A program made the position numbers and the translations under genes. Below, piece by piece: positions 39,228-48,532 of a DNA stretch of 64,000 bases (position 1 is the stretch's first letter; every line of letters starts with the position of its first letter). The stretch is from Burkholderia cepacia. Lineage in GTDB: Bacteria; Pseudomonadota; Gammaproteobacteria; Burkholderiales; Burkholderiaceae. The stretch lies in the NCBI RefSeq assembly GCF_001039005.1, contig NZ_LDWR01000055.1:186001-250000 (forward strand), in the 5' to 3' direction. The notes beneath the pieces are model-generated. The model did no database searches. It saw only the letters and a program-made list of their open reading frames with translations, and was not told where the DNA came from.

Positions 39228-41981
39228 ATGCCTGAAGAACGAAATCTGGAAGGTAAGACCCTGCTATTGGTTGACGGTTCGAGCTATCTGTATCGGGCCT
39301 ACCATGCGATGCCTGATTTGCGTGGCCCTGGCGGGGAGCCGACAGGAGCGCTCTACGGAATCATCAACATGCTGCGCCGTATGCGCAAGGAAGTCAGTGC
39401 AGAGTATAGCGCTTGCGTGTTCGATGCAAAGGGCAAGACGTTCCGTGACGACCTTTATGCCGACTATAAGGCAAACCGTCCGTCGATGCCGCCCGACCTC
39501 GCATTGCAGGTCGAGCCGATCCACGGCGCCGTGCGCGCGCTCGGCTGGCCGCTGCTGATGGTCGAGGGCGTCGAGGCCGACGACGTGATCGGCACGCTCG
39601 CGCGCGAAGCCGAACGGCACGGGATGAACGTGATCGTGTCGACGGGCGACAAGGATCTCGCGCAGCTCGTGACCGACCGCATCACGCTCGTCAACACGAT
39701 GACCAACGAGACGCTCGACCGCGACGGCGTGATCGCGAAATTCGGCGTGCCGCCCGAGCGGATCATCGACTACCTGGCATTGATCGGCGACACCGTCGAC
39801 AACGTGCCGGGCGTCGAGAAGTGCGGGCCGAAGACGGCCGTGAAATGGCTGGCGCAATACGACAGCCTCGACGGCGTCATCGAGCACGCGGGCGAGATCA
39901 AGGGCGTGGTCGGCGACAACCTGCGTCGCGCGCTCGATTTCCTGCCGCTGGGCCGCCAGCTCGTGACCGTCGAGACGGCCTGCGATCTCGCGCCGCATCT
40001 CGAATCGATCGAAGCGTCGTTGAAGAGCGACGGCGAAGCGCGCGACCTGATGCGCGACATCTTCGCGCGCTACGGCTTCAAGACGTGGCTGCGCGAAGTC
40101 GACAGCGCACCAGCGGAAGGCGGCGGCGCCGATGCGCCGGAAGGCGAGCCGGCACCGGTGGTGGCGGCCGACATCGTCCGTGAATACGACACGATCCAGA
40201 CCTGGGAACAGTTCGACGCGTGGTTTGCGAAGATCGACGCGGCGGCGCTGACCGCGTTCGACACCGAGACGACCGCGCTCGACCCGATGCTCGCGCGGCT
40301 GGTCGGCCTGTCGTTCTCGGTCGAGCCGGGCAAGGCTGCCTACCTGCCGGTCGCGCACCGCGGCCCCGACATGCCCGAGCAGCTTCCGCTCGACGAAGTG
40401 CTCGCACGCCTGAAGCCGTGGCTCGAATCGGCCGATCGCAAGAAGGTCGGCCAGCACATGAAATACGACGCGCAGGTGCTCGCGAACTACGACATCGCGC
40501 TGAACGGCATCGAGCACGACACGCTGCTCGAATCGTACGTGGTCGAATCGCACCGCACGCACGACATGGACAGCCTTGCGCTGCGTCATCTGGGCGTCAA
40601 GACGATCAAGTATGAAGACGTGGCCGGCAAGGGCGCGAAGCAGATCGGTTTCGACGACGTGGCGCTCGCGCAGGCCGCCGAATACGCGGCCGAAGATGCG
40701 GACGTCACGCTGCAGCTGCATCATGCGCTGTATCCGCAGGTCGCACGCGAACCGGGCCTCGAGCGCGTCTATCGCGAGATCGAGATGCCCGTGTCGCTCG
40801 TGCTGCGCAAGATGGAACGCACGGGCGTGCTGATCGACGACGTGCGCCTGCAGGCGCAGAGCACCGAAATCGCGACGCGCCTGATCGAGCTCGAAGCGCA
40901 GGCGTACGAACTGGCGGGCGGCGAATTCAATCTCGGTTCGCCGAAGCAGATCGGGCAGATCTTCTTCGAGAAGCTGCAGTTGCCGGTCGTGAAGAAGACG
41001 CCGAGCGGTGCGCCGTCGACCGACGAGGAAGTGCTGCAGAAACTGGCCGAGGACTACCCGCTGCCGAAGCTGCTGCTCGAGCATCGCGGGCTGTCGAAGC
41101 TGAAGTCGACCTATACCGACAAGCTGCCGCGCATGGTGAATCCCGCAACGGGCCGCGTGCACACGAACTATGCGCAGGCCGTCGCGGTGACGGGCCGCCT
41201 CGCATCGAACGATCCGAATCTTCAGAACATTCCGGTGCGCACGGCCGAAGGCCGACGGATCCGCGAGGCGTTCATCGCATCGCCGGGCCACCACATCGTG
41301 TCAGCCGATTATTCGCAGATCGAACTGCGGATCATGGCGCACATCTCGGGCGACGCGTCGCTGCTGCGCGCGTTCTCGCAGGGCGAGGACATCCACCGCG
41401 CGACGGCCGCCGAGGTGTTCGGCGTGACGCCGCTGGAGGTCCATTCCGACCAGCGCCGGATCGCGAAGGTGATCAACTTCGGGCTCATCTACGGGATGAG
41501 CGCGTTCGGGCTCGCGTCGAACCTCGGCATCACGCGCGACGCGGCGAAGCTCTATATCGACCGTTATTTCGCCCGCTATCCGGGCGTCGCGCAGTACATG
41601 GAAGACACGCGCGCGATCGCGAAGGAGAAGGGCTACGTCGAAACCGTTTTCGGTCGCCGCCTGTGGCTGCCGGAGATCAACGGCGGCAACGGCCCGCGCC
41701 GCCAGGCGGCCGAGCGCGCGGCAATCAATGCGCCGATGCAGGGCACGGCGGCCGACCTGATCAAGCTGTCGATGATCGCGGTGGACGACTGGCTCACGCG
41801 CGACCGGCTTGCGTCGCGGATGATCATGCAGGTGCACGATGAACTGGTGCTCGAGGTGCCCGACGACGAACTGTCGCTCGTGCGCGAGAAGCTGCCGGAA
41901 ATGATGTGCGGCGTCGCGAAGCTGAAGGTGCCGCTCGTCGCCGAGGTGGGTGCCGGCGCGAACTGGGAAGAGGCACACTGA
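39228..41981 (+). CDS. polA: DNA polymerase I
   Basis: A 917-residue polymerase with all three activities visible: 5' nuclease domain (residues 1 to about 170 plus the H3TH helical region), 3'-5' exonuclease (FDTETTAL, GQHMKYDA, EYAAEDADVTLQL keep the DEDD residues), and the family A polymerase with motif A SADYSQIELRIMAH, motif B KVINFGLIYGM and motif C QVHDELVLE. The proofreading domain looks active, unlike in some bacteria. The ATG at 39228 (MPEERN) is preferred; a TTG three codons earlier is in frame. It is back to back with the LOG gene. Confidence 0.97.
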   Translation: MPEERNLEGKTLLLVDGSSYLYRAYHAMPDLRGPGGEPTGALYGIINMLRRMRKEVSAEYSACVFDAKGKTFRDDLYADYKANRPSMPPDLALQVEPIHGAVRALGWPLLMVEGVEADDVIGTLAREAERHGMNVIVSTGDKDLAQLVTDRITLVNTMTNETLDRDGVIAKFGVPPERIIDYLALIGDTVDNVPGVEKCGPKTAVKWLAQYDSLDGVIEHAGEIKGVVGDNLRRALDFLPLGRQLVTVETACDLAPHLESIEASLKSDGEARDLMRDIFARYGFKTWLREVDSAPAEGGGADAPEGEPAPVVAADIVREYDTIQTWEQFDAWFAKIDAAALTAFDTETTALDPMLARLVGLSFSVEPGKAAYLPVAHRGPDMPEQLPLDEVLARLKPWLESADRKKVGQHMKYDAQVLANYDIALNGIEHDTLLESYVVESHRTHDMDSLALRHLGVKTIKYEDVAGKGAKQIGFDDVALAQAAEYAAEDADVTLQLHHALYPQVAREPGLERVYREIEMPVSLVLRKMERTGVLIDDVRLQAQSTEIATRLIELEAQAYELAGGEFNLGSPKQIGQIFFEKLQLPVVKKTPSGAPSTDEEVLQKLAEDYPLPKLLLEHRGLSKLKSTYTDKLPRMVNPATGRVHTNYAQAVAVTGRLASNDPNLQNIPVRTAEGRRIREAFIASPGHHIVSADYSQIELRIMAHISGDASLLRAFSQGEDIHRATAAEVFGVTPLEVHSDQRRIAKVINFGLIYGMSAFGLASNLGITRDAAKLYIDRYFARYPGVAQYMEDTRAIAKEKGYVETVFGRRLWLPEINGGNGPRRQAAERAAINAPMQGTAADLIKLSMIAVDDWLTRDRLASRMIMQVHDELVLEVPDDELSLVREKLPEMMCGVAKLKVPLVAEVGAGANWEEAH

Positions 41982-42261
41982 CGCACCCCCGGGCGGTTCC
42001 CGTTTCCCGCGGCATATTGTTGCAGGGATGCTGAATATCGAGATGGTTTGCTTGTGGTCAACGCGCAAGCTCCCGGACAATGCATGTCGGTCATGTCATT
42101 GAAGCGGGGGCGGCGCGCCCCGCGTTCCGGGATCGGACGCATCGAAGTGCTTCGAACTGCACATCGATGATGTCCGAACCGGTTAATCCACCGGGCGGCA
42201 CGAATGCATCGCGTTCGCGGCGTCCGGCGGCAGCAGTTTCGAATCGCAAAGGGGGAATCAG

Positions 42262-43596
42262 ATGCATCGGATCATCATCGTAGGCGGAGGCGCGGGCGGC
42301 CTGGAACTGGCGACGCGGCTCGGCGACCGTTACGGCGCACGCGGCAATCGTCCCGCGCGTGCGCTTGTCACGCTCGTCGACCGCAATCCGACCCACATCT
42401 GGAAACCGCTGCTGCACGAGGTGGCGGCCGGCAGCATGGACCCGTTCACGCAGGAGCTCGAATATGCGGCGCAGGCGCGCTGGCACGGCTTCGAGTTCCA
42501 GCAGGGCGAGCTGACCGGGCTCGACCGCGCGGCCAAGCGCGTCACGCTTTCGCCGATCAACGACAGCGACGGCGAGGAACTGCTGCCGGCGCGCGAGCTG
42601 GAATATGACACGCTCGTGATCGCGATCGGCAGTACGACCCACTTCTTCGGCGTGCAGGGCGCGCCGGAAAACGCGATCGCGCTCGATACGGTCGGGGAGG
42701 CCGAGCGCTTCCGCAAGCGGCTGATCGCCGCGTGCATGCGCGCCGAGCACCAGGCACCGGCGCCGACCGCGCCGGGCGACACGGCCGAGCCGCGCATCCA
42801 GGTCGTGATCGTCGGCGGCGGCGCGACGGGCGTCGAGCTGTCCGCGGAGCTGCGCAACACGGCACAGGTGCTGTCCGTGTACGGGCTGCACAAGCTCGAC
42901 CCGCGTCACGACGTCGGCATCGTGCTGATCGAATCGGGGCCGCGGATTCTGCCGGCGCTGCAGGAGCGCGTGTCGGCGGCGACTGCCGAACTGCTCGAAA
43001 AGCTCGGCGTGCGGCTGATGCTCAGCGAGCGCGTGACCGAGGTCGCGCCGGGGCTCGTGCATACCGCGAGCGGCAAGACGGTGCGTGCGGACCTGACGGT
43101 CTGGGCGGCCGGCATCAAGGCGCCGTCGGTGCTCTCGCATCTCGACGGCCTCCAGGTCAACAAGCTCGGCCAGCTCGACGTGCGCCGCACGCTGCAGACC
43201 TTCACCGACGACAACGTGTTCGCGCTCGGCGATTGCGCGGCATGCGTGTGGCCCGGCAACGAACGCAACGTGCCGCCGCGCGCGCAGGCCGCGCACCAGC
43301 AGGCAAGCTTCCTGCTGAAGGCGATCAGCTGCCGGCTCGAAGGGCGTCCGCTGCCGGAGTTCACGTATCGCGATTTCGGTTCGCTCGTGTCGCTTGGCCA
43401 CTTCAGCGCGGTCGGCAACCTGATGGGCGGGCTGATCGGCGGCAACATGCTGATCGAAGGGCTGTTCGCGCGCTTCATGTACATGTCGCTGTACCGGCTG
43501 CACATCGCGGCGCTGCACGGCTATCCGCGGATGATGCTCGACACGGTCGCGCACTGGCTGCGGCGCACGACGCTGCCGCGCGTCAAGCTGCACTGA
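42262..43596 (+). CDS. Type II NADH dehydrogenase-like flavoprotein
   Basis: A 444-residue FAD-dependent oxidoreductase. The FAD fold motif is IVGGGAGGLELATRLG at residue 5 onward and the NADH fold IVGGGATGVELSAEL near 180, with the ALGDCAACVW FAD ribityl motif near 330. The C-terminal region (MGGLIGGNMLIEGLFARFMYMSLYRLH) is an amphipathic membrane anchor. The set fits single-subunit respiratory Ndh, which passes electrons from NADH to quinone without proton pumping. ATG at 42262 follows AAAGGGGG. Stands alone between polA and the dienelactone hydrolase. Confidence 0.88.
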   Translation: MHRIIIVGGGAGGLELATRLGDRYGARGNRPARALVTLVDRNPTHIWKPLLHEVAAGSMDPFTQELEYAAQARWHGFEFQQGELTGLDRAAKRVTLSPINDSDGEELLPARELEYDTLVIAIGSTTHFFGVQGAPENAIALDTVGEAERFRKRLIAACMRAEHQAPAPTAPGDTAEPRIQVVIVGGGATGVELSAELRNTAQVLSVYGLHKLDPRHDVGIVLIESGPRILPALQERVSAATAELLEKLGVRLMLSERVTEVAPGLVHTASGKTVRADLTVWAAGIKAPSVLSHLDGLQVNKLGQLDVRRTLQTFTDDNVFALGDCAACVWPGNERNVPPRAQAAHQQASFLLKAISCRLEGRPLPEFTYRDFGSLVSLGHFSAVGNLMGGLIGGNMLIEGLFARFMYMSLYRLHIAALHGYPRMMLDTVAHWLRRTTLPRVKLH

Positions 43597-43984
43597 CCGC
43601 GCGTTTGCGCGAGGGGCGGGCGGAGAGTGCGCACGGCATGCGTGTTCCCCGCCCGTTGTTTTTGCGGGCAGCCGGACGGTCGTGTGTGCGCTTGCCGGGC
43701 GGCATCGTCCGCGCGTTTTCCGTTTCATTTCGCAAGCATCCGGTCGCGCAACGACGATCGAAATACACTGGCCGCGCTACGATTGGAGCGGCCGGATCGA
43801 ATCGTCGTAATTGAGTCTTACACATCTGACAGTTGACGCGACAACGGATTATTGGGCATCTTGTCCGAGTTTTCGTTTGCGGCGGGGTGCCAACCGCCGC
43901 GATATTCGCGCCGCGCGCCGACACGATGCTCCGTCATGCCGCATCCATGATCGTGACGGTGGCGCTCAATCGAGGAGTGCATTC
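43597..43984. other. 388-bp region without a supported gene
   Basis: It lies between two rightward genes and holds the promoter of the dienelactone hydrolase gene. A G+C-rich imperfect hairpin near 43613-43665 followed by GTTGTTTTTGC may terminate the ndh-type transcript. No gene is supported inside. Confidence 0.5.
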
Positions 43985-44860
43985 ATGTTGAAACCCGAAG
44001 TCGACAGCCTGGTCCCCCACGTCCCGTTCTCGCGCCGCAAGTTCATGCAGGCCGCGCTGGGCGGCACCTTCGCGGCGGCCGTGCTGCCTGTGTCGGCGCA
44101 GACGGTCACGACCGACAGCGCCGGGCTGGACGTCGACACCGTCGAGATCCGCTCCGGCGACGCGAGCGTGCCGGCCTATCGTGCGCAGCCGGCCGGCAAG
44201 ACGAACCTGCCGGTCATCATCGTGATCCACGAGATCTTCGGCGTGCATGCGCATATCGCCGACGTCTGCCGCCGCTTCGCGAAGCTCGGCTACCTCGCGA
44301 TCGCGCCCGACCTGTTCGCGCGGCAGGGCAACGCGTCGAAGTATCCGACGATGAAGGATCTGTTCGACAACATCATCAGCAAGGTGCCGGACCGGCAAGT
44401 GACCGAGGATCTCGATGCGACCGTCGCCTGGGCCGGCAAGAACGGCGGCGACCTGACGCGTCTGGGTATGACGGGGTTCTGCTGGGGCGGCCGCCAGGCG
44501 TGGCTGTATGCGGAACACAACCCGCACGTGCGGGCGGCCGTTGCGTGGTACGGGTTCGTCGAGGGCAAGACCGACGAGATGACGCCGTTCAATCCGGTCG
44601 ACCACGCATCGCAGCTGAAGGTGCCCGTGCTCGGGCTGTACGGCGAGAAGGATACGAACATCACGCAGGCGTCGCTGGCCGACATGCGCAAGGCGATCCA
44701 GACCAGCGATTCGAAGCTCGCGCGCGCATCGGAGATCGTCGTGTATCCGGATGCCGGCCACGCGTTCTTCGCCGATTACCGGCCGAGCTACGTCAAGGCC
44801 GATGCCGAGGACGGCTGGAAGCGCGCGATCGAGTGGCTCCGCAAGTACGGCGTGCTGTAA
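43985..44860 (+). CDS. Tat-exported dienelactone hydrolase-family protein
   Basis: A 291-residue alpha/beta-hydrolase with a twin-arginine signal: SRRKFMQAALGGTFAAAVLP at about 17-36, then the cleavage-like VSAQTV. The catalytic Cys of the dienelactone hydrolase group is in MTGFCWGGRQAWLY, with the acid and His later (DAGHAFFADYRPSY). It would hydrolyse a lactone or ester in the periplasm after folding in the cytoplasm. ATG at 43985 follows GAGGAG; the longer frame to 43811 is not used because the Tat motif begins just after this ATG. Convergent with the sulfurtransferase gene. Confidence 0.9.
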   Translation: MLKPEVDSLVPHVPFSRRKFMQAALGGTFAAAVLPVSAQTVTTDSAGLDVDTVEIRSGDASVPAYRAQPAGKTNLPVIIVIHEIFGVHAHIADVCRRFAKLGYLAIAPDLFARQGNASKYPTMKDLFDNIISKVPDRQVTEDLDATVAWAGKNGGDLTRLGMTGFCWGGRQAWLYAEHNPHVRAAVAWYGFVEGKTDEMTPFNPVDHASQLKVPVLGLYGEKDTNITQASLADMRKAIQTSDSKLARASEIVVYPDAGHAFFADYRPSYVKADAEDGWKRAIEWLRKYGVL

Positions 44861-44865
44861 ACGGC

Positions 44866-44889
44866 AAGCGGCGGCACATGCCGCCGCTT
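44866..44889. terminator. Hairpin between convergent genes
   Basis: A perfect 10-bp stem AAGCGGCGGC/GCCGCCGCTT with loop ACAT, directly after the dienelactone hydrolase stop codon and before the end of the sulfurtransferase gene. The AA/TT ends give only a short U-tract in each direction. Confidence 0.6.
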
Positions 44890-44911
44890 CGCTGCCGCGC
44901 TTCGCCCTCGC

Positions 44912-45781
44912 TTACGGCGTCGGGCCGGTGGCGATCGGCCGCGACGGATCGGCGCTCCATTCGCTCCACGAACCCGGATACAGCGACGCGCCGTGCAGCC
45001 CTGCAATCTCCAGCGCAAGCGCGTTGTGGCAGGCGGTGACGCCGGAGCCGCATTGCAGGATCACGCTGTTCGGTTCGATGCCCGCCAGCAGCGCGGAGAA
45101 GGTCTCGCGCAGTTCATGGCCGGTCTTGAAGCGGCCGTCGGCGGTCAGGTTGTCCTTGAAGAACCGGTTGCGCGCGCCGGGGATGTGGCCGCCGACACGA
45201 TCGATCGTTTCGTTTTCGCCGCGGTAGCGGTCCGGTGCGCGAGCATCGATCACGACGCGCGTGGGCGACTTGATGTTCGCGAGCACGGCTGCCGCGTCGA
45301 CCGTCGATTCGAGCGGCGCGCCCGCGCGGAAGTCGCCGGCGGCCGGCTGCGGCACGTCGGTCGCCAGCGGCTGGCCGGCTGCTTCCCAGGCCTGCAGGCC
45401 GCCGTCGAGTACGGCGACCGAATCGTGGCCGAGCCAGCGCAGCAGCCACCACAGGCGCGCCGCATAGGCGCTGCCTTGCGCGTCGTACGCGACGACCTGC
45501 TGGCCCTGCTTGAGGCCGCGGCTGGCGAGCAGTGTGGCGAGTGCGTCGCGGGTCGGCAACGGATGGCGGCCGTTGGTGCCCGTCTTGCGGCCCGACAGGT
45601 CGCGGTCGAGATGAAGGTACTGCGCGCCGGGGATATGGCCGGCCGCATAGGCGGCTTCGCCCGCGCCCGGATCGGCGAGATCGAAGCGGCAATCGAACAG
45701 AACGACGCTGCCGGGCGCCGCGGCCAGGCGCTCGGCGAGATTGGCGGCGGAGATGAGCGTGGTGTAATGGGTGTGTGGCAT
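44912..45781 (-). CDS. sseA: 3-mercaptopyruvate sulfurtransferase (rhodanese family)
   Basis: A 289-residue protein with two rhodanese domains (about 10-135 and 160-280). The active loop of the second domain is QCGSGVTACH with catalytic C244; CGSGVT is the mercaptopyruvate sulfurtransferase form rather than the thiosulfate (CRKGVT) form. It transfers sulfane sulfur from mercaptopyruvate to acceptors such as thioredoxin or cyanide. ATG at 45781 has a good CAGGGAG upstream. Convergent with the dienelactone hydrolase gene. Confidence 0.93.
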   Translation of the reverse strand: MPHTHYTTLISAANLAERLAAAPGSVVLFDCRFDLADPGAGEAAYAAGHIPGAQYLHLDRDLSGRKTGTNGRHPLPTRDALATLLASRGLKQGQQVVAYDAQGSAYAARLWWLLRWLGHDSVAVLDGGLQAWEAAGQPLATDVPQPAAGDFRAGAPLESTVDAAAVLANIKSPTRVVIDARAPDRYRGENETIDRVGGHIPGARNRFFKDNLTADGRFKTGHELRETFSALLAGIEPNSVILQCGSGVTACHNALALEIAGLHGASLYPGSWSEWSADPSRPIATGPTP

Positions 45782-45826
45782 GACGGCTCCCTGGAGTGCG
45801 AATGACCTGACACTCCAAGTCTAAAC

Positions 45827-45855
45827 AAAAAAAGACGGGCCGAAGCCCGTCTTTT
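45827..45855. terminator. Intrinsic terminator of the Rieske oxygenase gene
   Basis: On the minus strand GACGGGC-TTCG-GCCCGTC is followed by seven T residues, between the Rieske oxygenase gene and sseA. A shorter T-run on the plus side gives weak function in that direction too. Confidence 0.88.
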
Positions 45856-45898
45856 CGTCTGCCGGATGGGGCGCGGCGACAAAGCGCCGCACCGGCCG

Positions 45899-47005
45899 TC
45901 AGATGTCGCCGAGGTGGCGGCGCAGGAACTCGTGGAAGTGCTGCATGCCGTCTTCCATCGGGCTCTGGTACGGGCCGACCTGCGACTCGCCGCGTGCCAT
46001 CAGCGCACGGCGGCCTGCGTCCATCCGTATCGCGATCTCGTCGTCCTCGACGGCCGTTTCCATATAGGCGGCGCGTTCGGCCTCGACGAATTCGCGTTCG
46101 AACAGCGCGATTTCCTCGGGGTAATAGAACTCGACGATGTTGGTCGTCTTCTGCGGGCCGCGCGGGATCAGCCACGACACGACGAGGACGTGCGGATACC
46201 ACTCGATCATCAGGCCCGGGTAGTAGACCATCCAGATCGCGCCGAACTCCGGCGGCACGCCGTTGCGGAACTTCAGCACCTGCTCGTGCCATTTCTGGTA
46301 AGTCGCGCTGCCCGGTTTCGCGAGCGCGTTGTGCACGCCGACCGTCTGCACGCTGTACCAGTCGCCGAACTCCCACTTGAGGTCGTCGCACGACACGAAG
46401 CTGCCGAGGCCCGGGTGGAACGGGACGACGTGGTAATCCTCGAGGTAGACCTCGATGAACGTCTTCCAGTTGTAATCGCACTCGTGCACTTCGACGTGAT
46501 CGAAGAGGTACTCGGAGAAGTCGAAGTGATGTTTGGTGCCGAGGTGGGCGAGGTCGCGCGCGACATTCCGGCCTTCGGCCTCGAACAGCAACCCCTGCCA
46601 GTTCTGCAGCGGGCTCTTGCCGAGGTTCAGGCACGGCTTCTCGGGGAAGTGCGGCGCGCCGAGCAGTTCGCCTTCCAGATCGTACGTCCAGCGGTGCAGC
46701 GGGCACACGATGTTCTGCGTGTGGCCGCGCCCGTTGAGCATGATGGCCTGCCGGTGGCGGCAGACGTTCGACAGCAGTTCGATCTGGTTCGCCTGGTTGC
46801 GGACCAGCACGCGGCCTTCCTTCTCGGACGGCAGCGCAAAATAATTCCCCGCCTCGGGCACCATCAACTCGTGCCCGACGTAACGAGGTCCTTTCTTGAA
46901 GAGGGTTTCGATCTCGCGCTCGAGTAGCGCCTCATCGAAGTATGCAGTGACTGGAAGCTGGCTGTGAGCCGACTTCAACTGAAGCGCATCGCTCAGATTG
47001 GACAT
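45899..47005 (-). CDS. Rieske non-haem iron oxygenase, alpha subunit type
   Basis: A 368-residue ring-hydroxylating-type oxygenase. The Rieske [2Fe-2S] ligands are NVCRHRQ and IVCPLHRWTYD (Cys-X-His ... Cys-X2-His). The catalytic iron site is in the C-terminal half, with the EVYLEDYHVVPFHPGLG bridging Asp and two His. It would hydroxylate an aromatic or alkyl substrate with electrons from a reductase encoded elsewhere; no ferredoxin or reductase is adjacent. Start at 47005 (MSNLSDA) preceded by GGGAGTGGGA; ORF extension to 47050 is less likely. No beta subunit nearby, so probably a homotrimer. Confidence 0.88.
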   Translation of the reverse strand: MSNLSDALQLKSAHSQLPVTAYFDEALLEREIETLFKKGPRYVGHELMVPEAGNYFALPSEKEGRVLVRNQANQIELLSNVCRHRQAIMLNGRGHTQNIVCPLHRWTYDLEGELLGAPHFPEKPCLNLGKSPLQNWQGLLFEAEGRNVARDLAHLGTKHHFDFSEYLFDHVEVHECDYNWKTFIEVYLEDYHVVPFHPGLGSFVSCDDLKWEFGDWYSVQTVGVHNALAKPGSATYQKWHEQVLKFRNGVPPEFGAIWMVYYPGLMIEWYPHVLVVSWLIPRGPQKTTNIVEFYYPEEIALFEREFVEAERAAYMETAVEDDEIAIRMDAGRRALMARGESQVGPYQSPMEDGMQHFHEFLRRHLGDI

Positions 47006-47276
47006 TCCCACTCCCGGTGTTAGCGTGAAAGCAGTGAACAACCCAACCATCGAAAAATCGATTTAGGGAAACGGAGAATTATACCCGGTTCGCCTCGCAA
47101 GGCTAGAATTAAGTGCCTGATTTGTGTCAATTTTTTGTCCGGCGACAATCAGGAGGCGCACACTGTGCATTGGAGGTGGGGCCAGAATATGCGCGAGGCC
47201 GCCCACGTCGGCAGATCGGAGAATTCTCTTTTGCCGTAGAATGTCCGACTTGTTTTGAAATTTGACACCCTCGTCC

Positions 47277-47570
47277 ATGGCGAAAACCGCATCCCCAGGC
47301 GCCACGCCGCCCGGTAATGGCACCGAACCGTTGCCGGACAATTATGAGATGGCGCTCGCGGAACTCGAGACGCTGGTTGCCCGGATGGAAGGCGGCGCGT
47401 TGAGCCTCGAGGATTCACTGACGGCATACCGCCGCGGTGCGGCCCTCGTTGCGTTTTGCCAACAGCAGCTTGAGAAAGTGGAACAGCAGGTTCGCGTGCT
47501 CGACGGCGCGACGCTGAAGCCGCTTTCGTCCGGAACGGCCGCCACGGACGGCGAAGACGACGATCTATGA
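47277..47570 (+). CDS. xseB: Exodeoxyribonuclease VII small subunit
   Basis: A 97-residue subunit with the XseB coiled-coil core (YEMALAELETLVARMEGGALSLEDSLTAYRRG, then FCQQQLEKVEQQVRVLDG). Several copies bind XseA to make the single-strand exonuclease VII. N-terminal 25 residues are low-complexity Pro/Gly/Thr. ATG at 47277. Its stop overlaps the ispA start (ATGA at 47567-47570), giving the usual xseB-ispA-dxs operon. Confidence 0.93.
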   Translation: MAKTASPGATPPGNGTEPLPDNYEMALAELETLVARMEGGALSLEDSLTAYRRGAALVAFCQQQLEKVEQQVRVLDGATLKPLSSGTAATDGEDDDL

Positions 47571-48451
47571 CATTCGAACAATGGATGCGGTCCGTGCTTG
47601 ACCGTGTCGAAGACGCACTCGGCCATTATTTGCCCGCTGAAACCGCGATGCCCGCGCAACTCCACGAGGCGATGCGCTACGCGGTCCTCGGCGGCGGCAA
47701 ACGCGTTCGCCCGCTGCTGTGCCATGCAGCAGGCGAGTTGACCGGCGCGACGGAAGCGGCGCGCAACGCGGCGGCGGCGGCGCTGGAGATGATCCACGTC
47801 TACTCGCTCGTGCACGACGACATGCCGTGCATGGACGACGACGCGCTGCGGCGCGGCAAGCCGACCGTGCACGTGCAGTACGACGAGCCGACGGCACTGC
47901 TCGTCGGCGACGCGCTGCAATCGCAGGCGTTCGTTGCGCTGACCGACGCCGATGCGCTGTCGCCGGTGCAGCAGGCGGCGCTCGTGCGCGAGCTTGCGCT
48001 CGCGAGCGGCTCGATCGGCATGGCCGGCGGGCAGGCGATCGACCTGGCGAGCGTCGGCCTGAAGCTGACGCGCGAGCAGCTCGAGACGATGCACCGGATG
48101 AAGACGGGCGCGTTGCTGCGCGCGGCCGTGCGGATGGGCGCACTGGCCGGCGAAACGCCGACGGCGGAAACGATGGCTGCGCTCGACGTCTATGCGGGGG
48201 CCGTGGGTCTGGCCTTCCAGGTCGTCGACGATATTCTCGACGTCACGACCGATTCGGCGACGCTCGGCAAGACGGCCGGCAAGGATGCCGCGAACGACAA
48301 GCCGACCTACGTTTCGATCCTCGGCCTCGAGGCGTCGCGCGAGCTCGCAGCGCAACTGCGCGCCGAAGCGCATGATGCGTTGAAACCGTTCGGCGCACGC
48401 GCACAGCGTCTCGCCGAACTTGCCGACCTGGTAGTGAACCGGGTCAGCTGA
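47567..48451 (+). CDS. ispA: Farnesyl diphosphate synthase (short-chain prenyl transferase)
   Basis: A 294-residue all-helical prenyltransferase. The two Asp-rich motifs are VHDDMPCMDDD (first, FARM) and VDDILDVTTD (second, SARM); the GGGKRVRPLL region binds isopentenyl diphosphate. It condenses IPP with DMAPP and GPP to FPP for quinone, undecaprenyl and hopanoid precursors. Start overlaps xseB by 4 bp; dxs follows 81 bp later, so both ends of the isoprenoid pathway are co-transcribed. Confidence 0.94.
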   Translation: MTFEQWMRSVLDRVEDALGHYLPAETAMPAQLHEAMRYAVLGGGKRVRPLLCHAAGELTGATEAARNAAAAALEMIHVYSLVHDDMPCMDDDALRRGKPTVHVQYDEPTALLVGDALQSQAFVALTDADALSPVQQAALVRELALASGSIGMAGGQAIDLASVGLKLTREQLETMHRMKTGALLRAAVRMGALAGETPTAETMAALDVYAGAVGLAFQVVDDILDVTTDSATLGKTAGKDAANDKPTYVSILGLEASRELAAQLRAEAHDALKPFGARAQRLAELADLVVNRVS

Positions 48452-48532
48452 CGCGAAAGCCCGCCGCCGCGCACACGCTACGGTGCGTGCAAAAGAATGC
48501 GGGCGCGTTTGATTTCCTACAATGGAACGACG

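Noticed and set aside
39264..41294. A 676-codon minus-strand frame inside polA
   Set aside because: Antisense shadow of polA; repetitive His/Arg/Leu composition.
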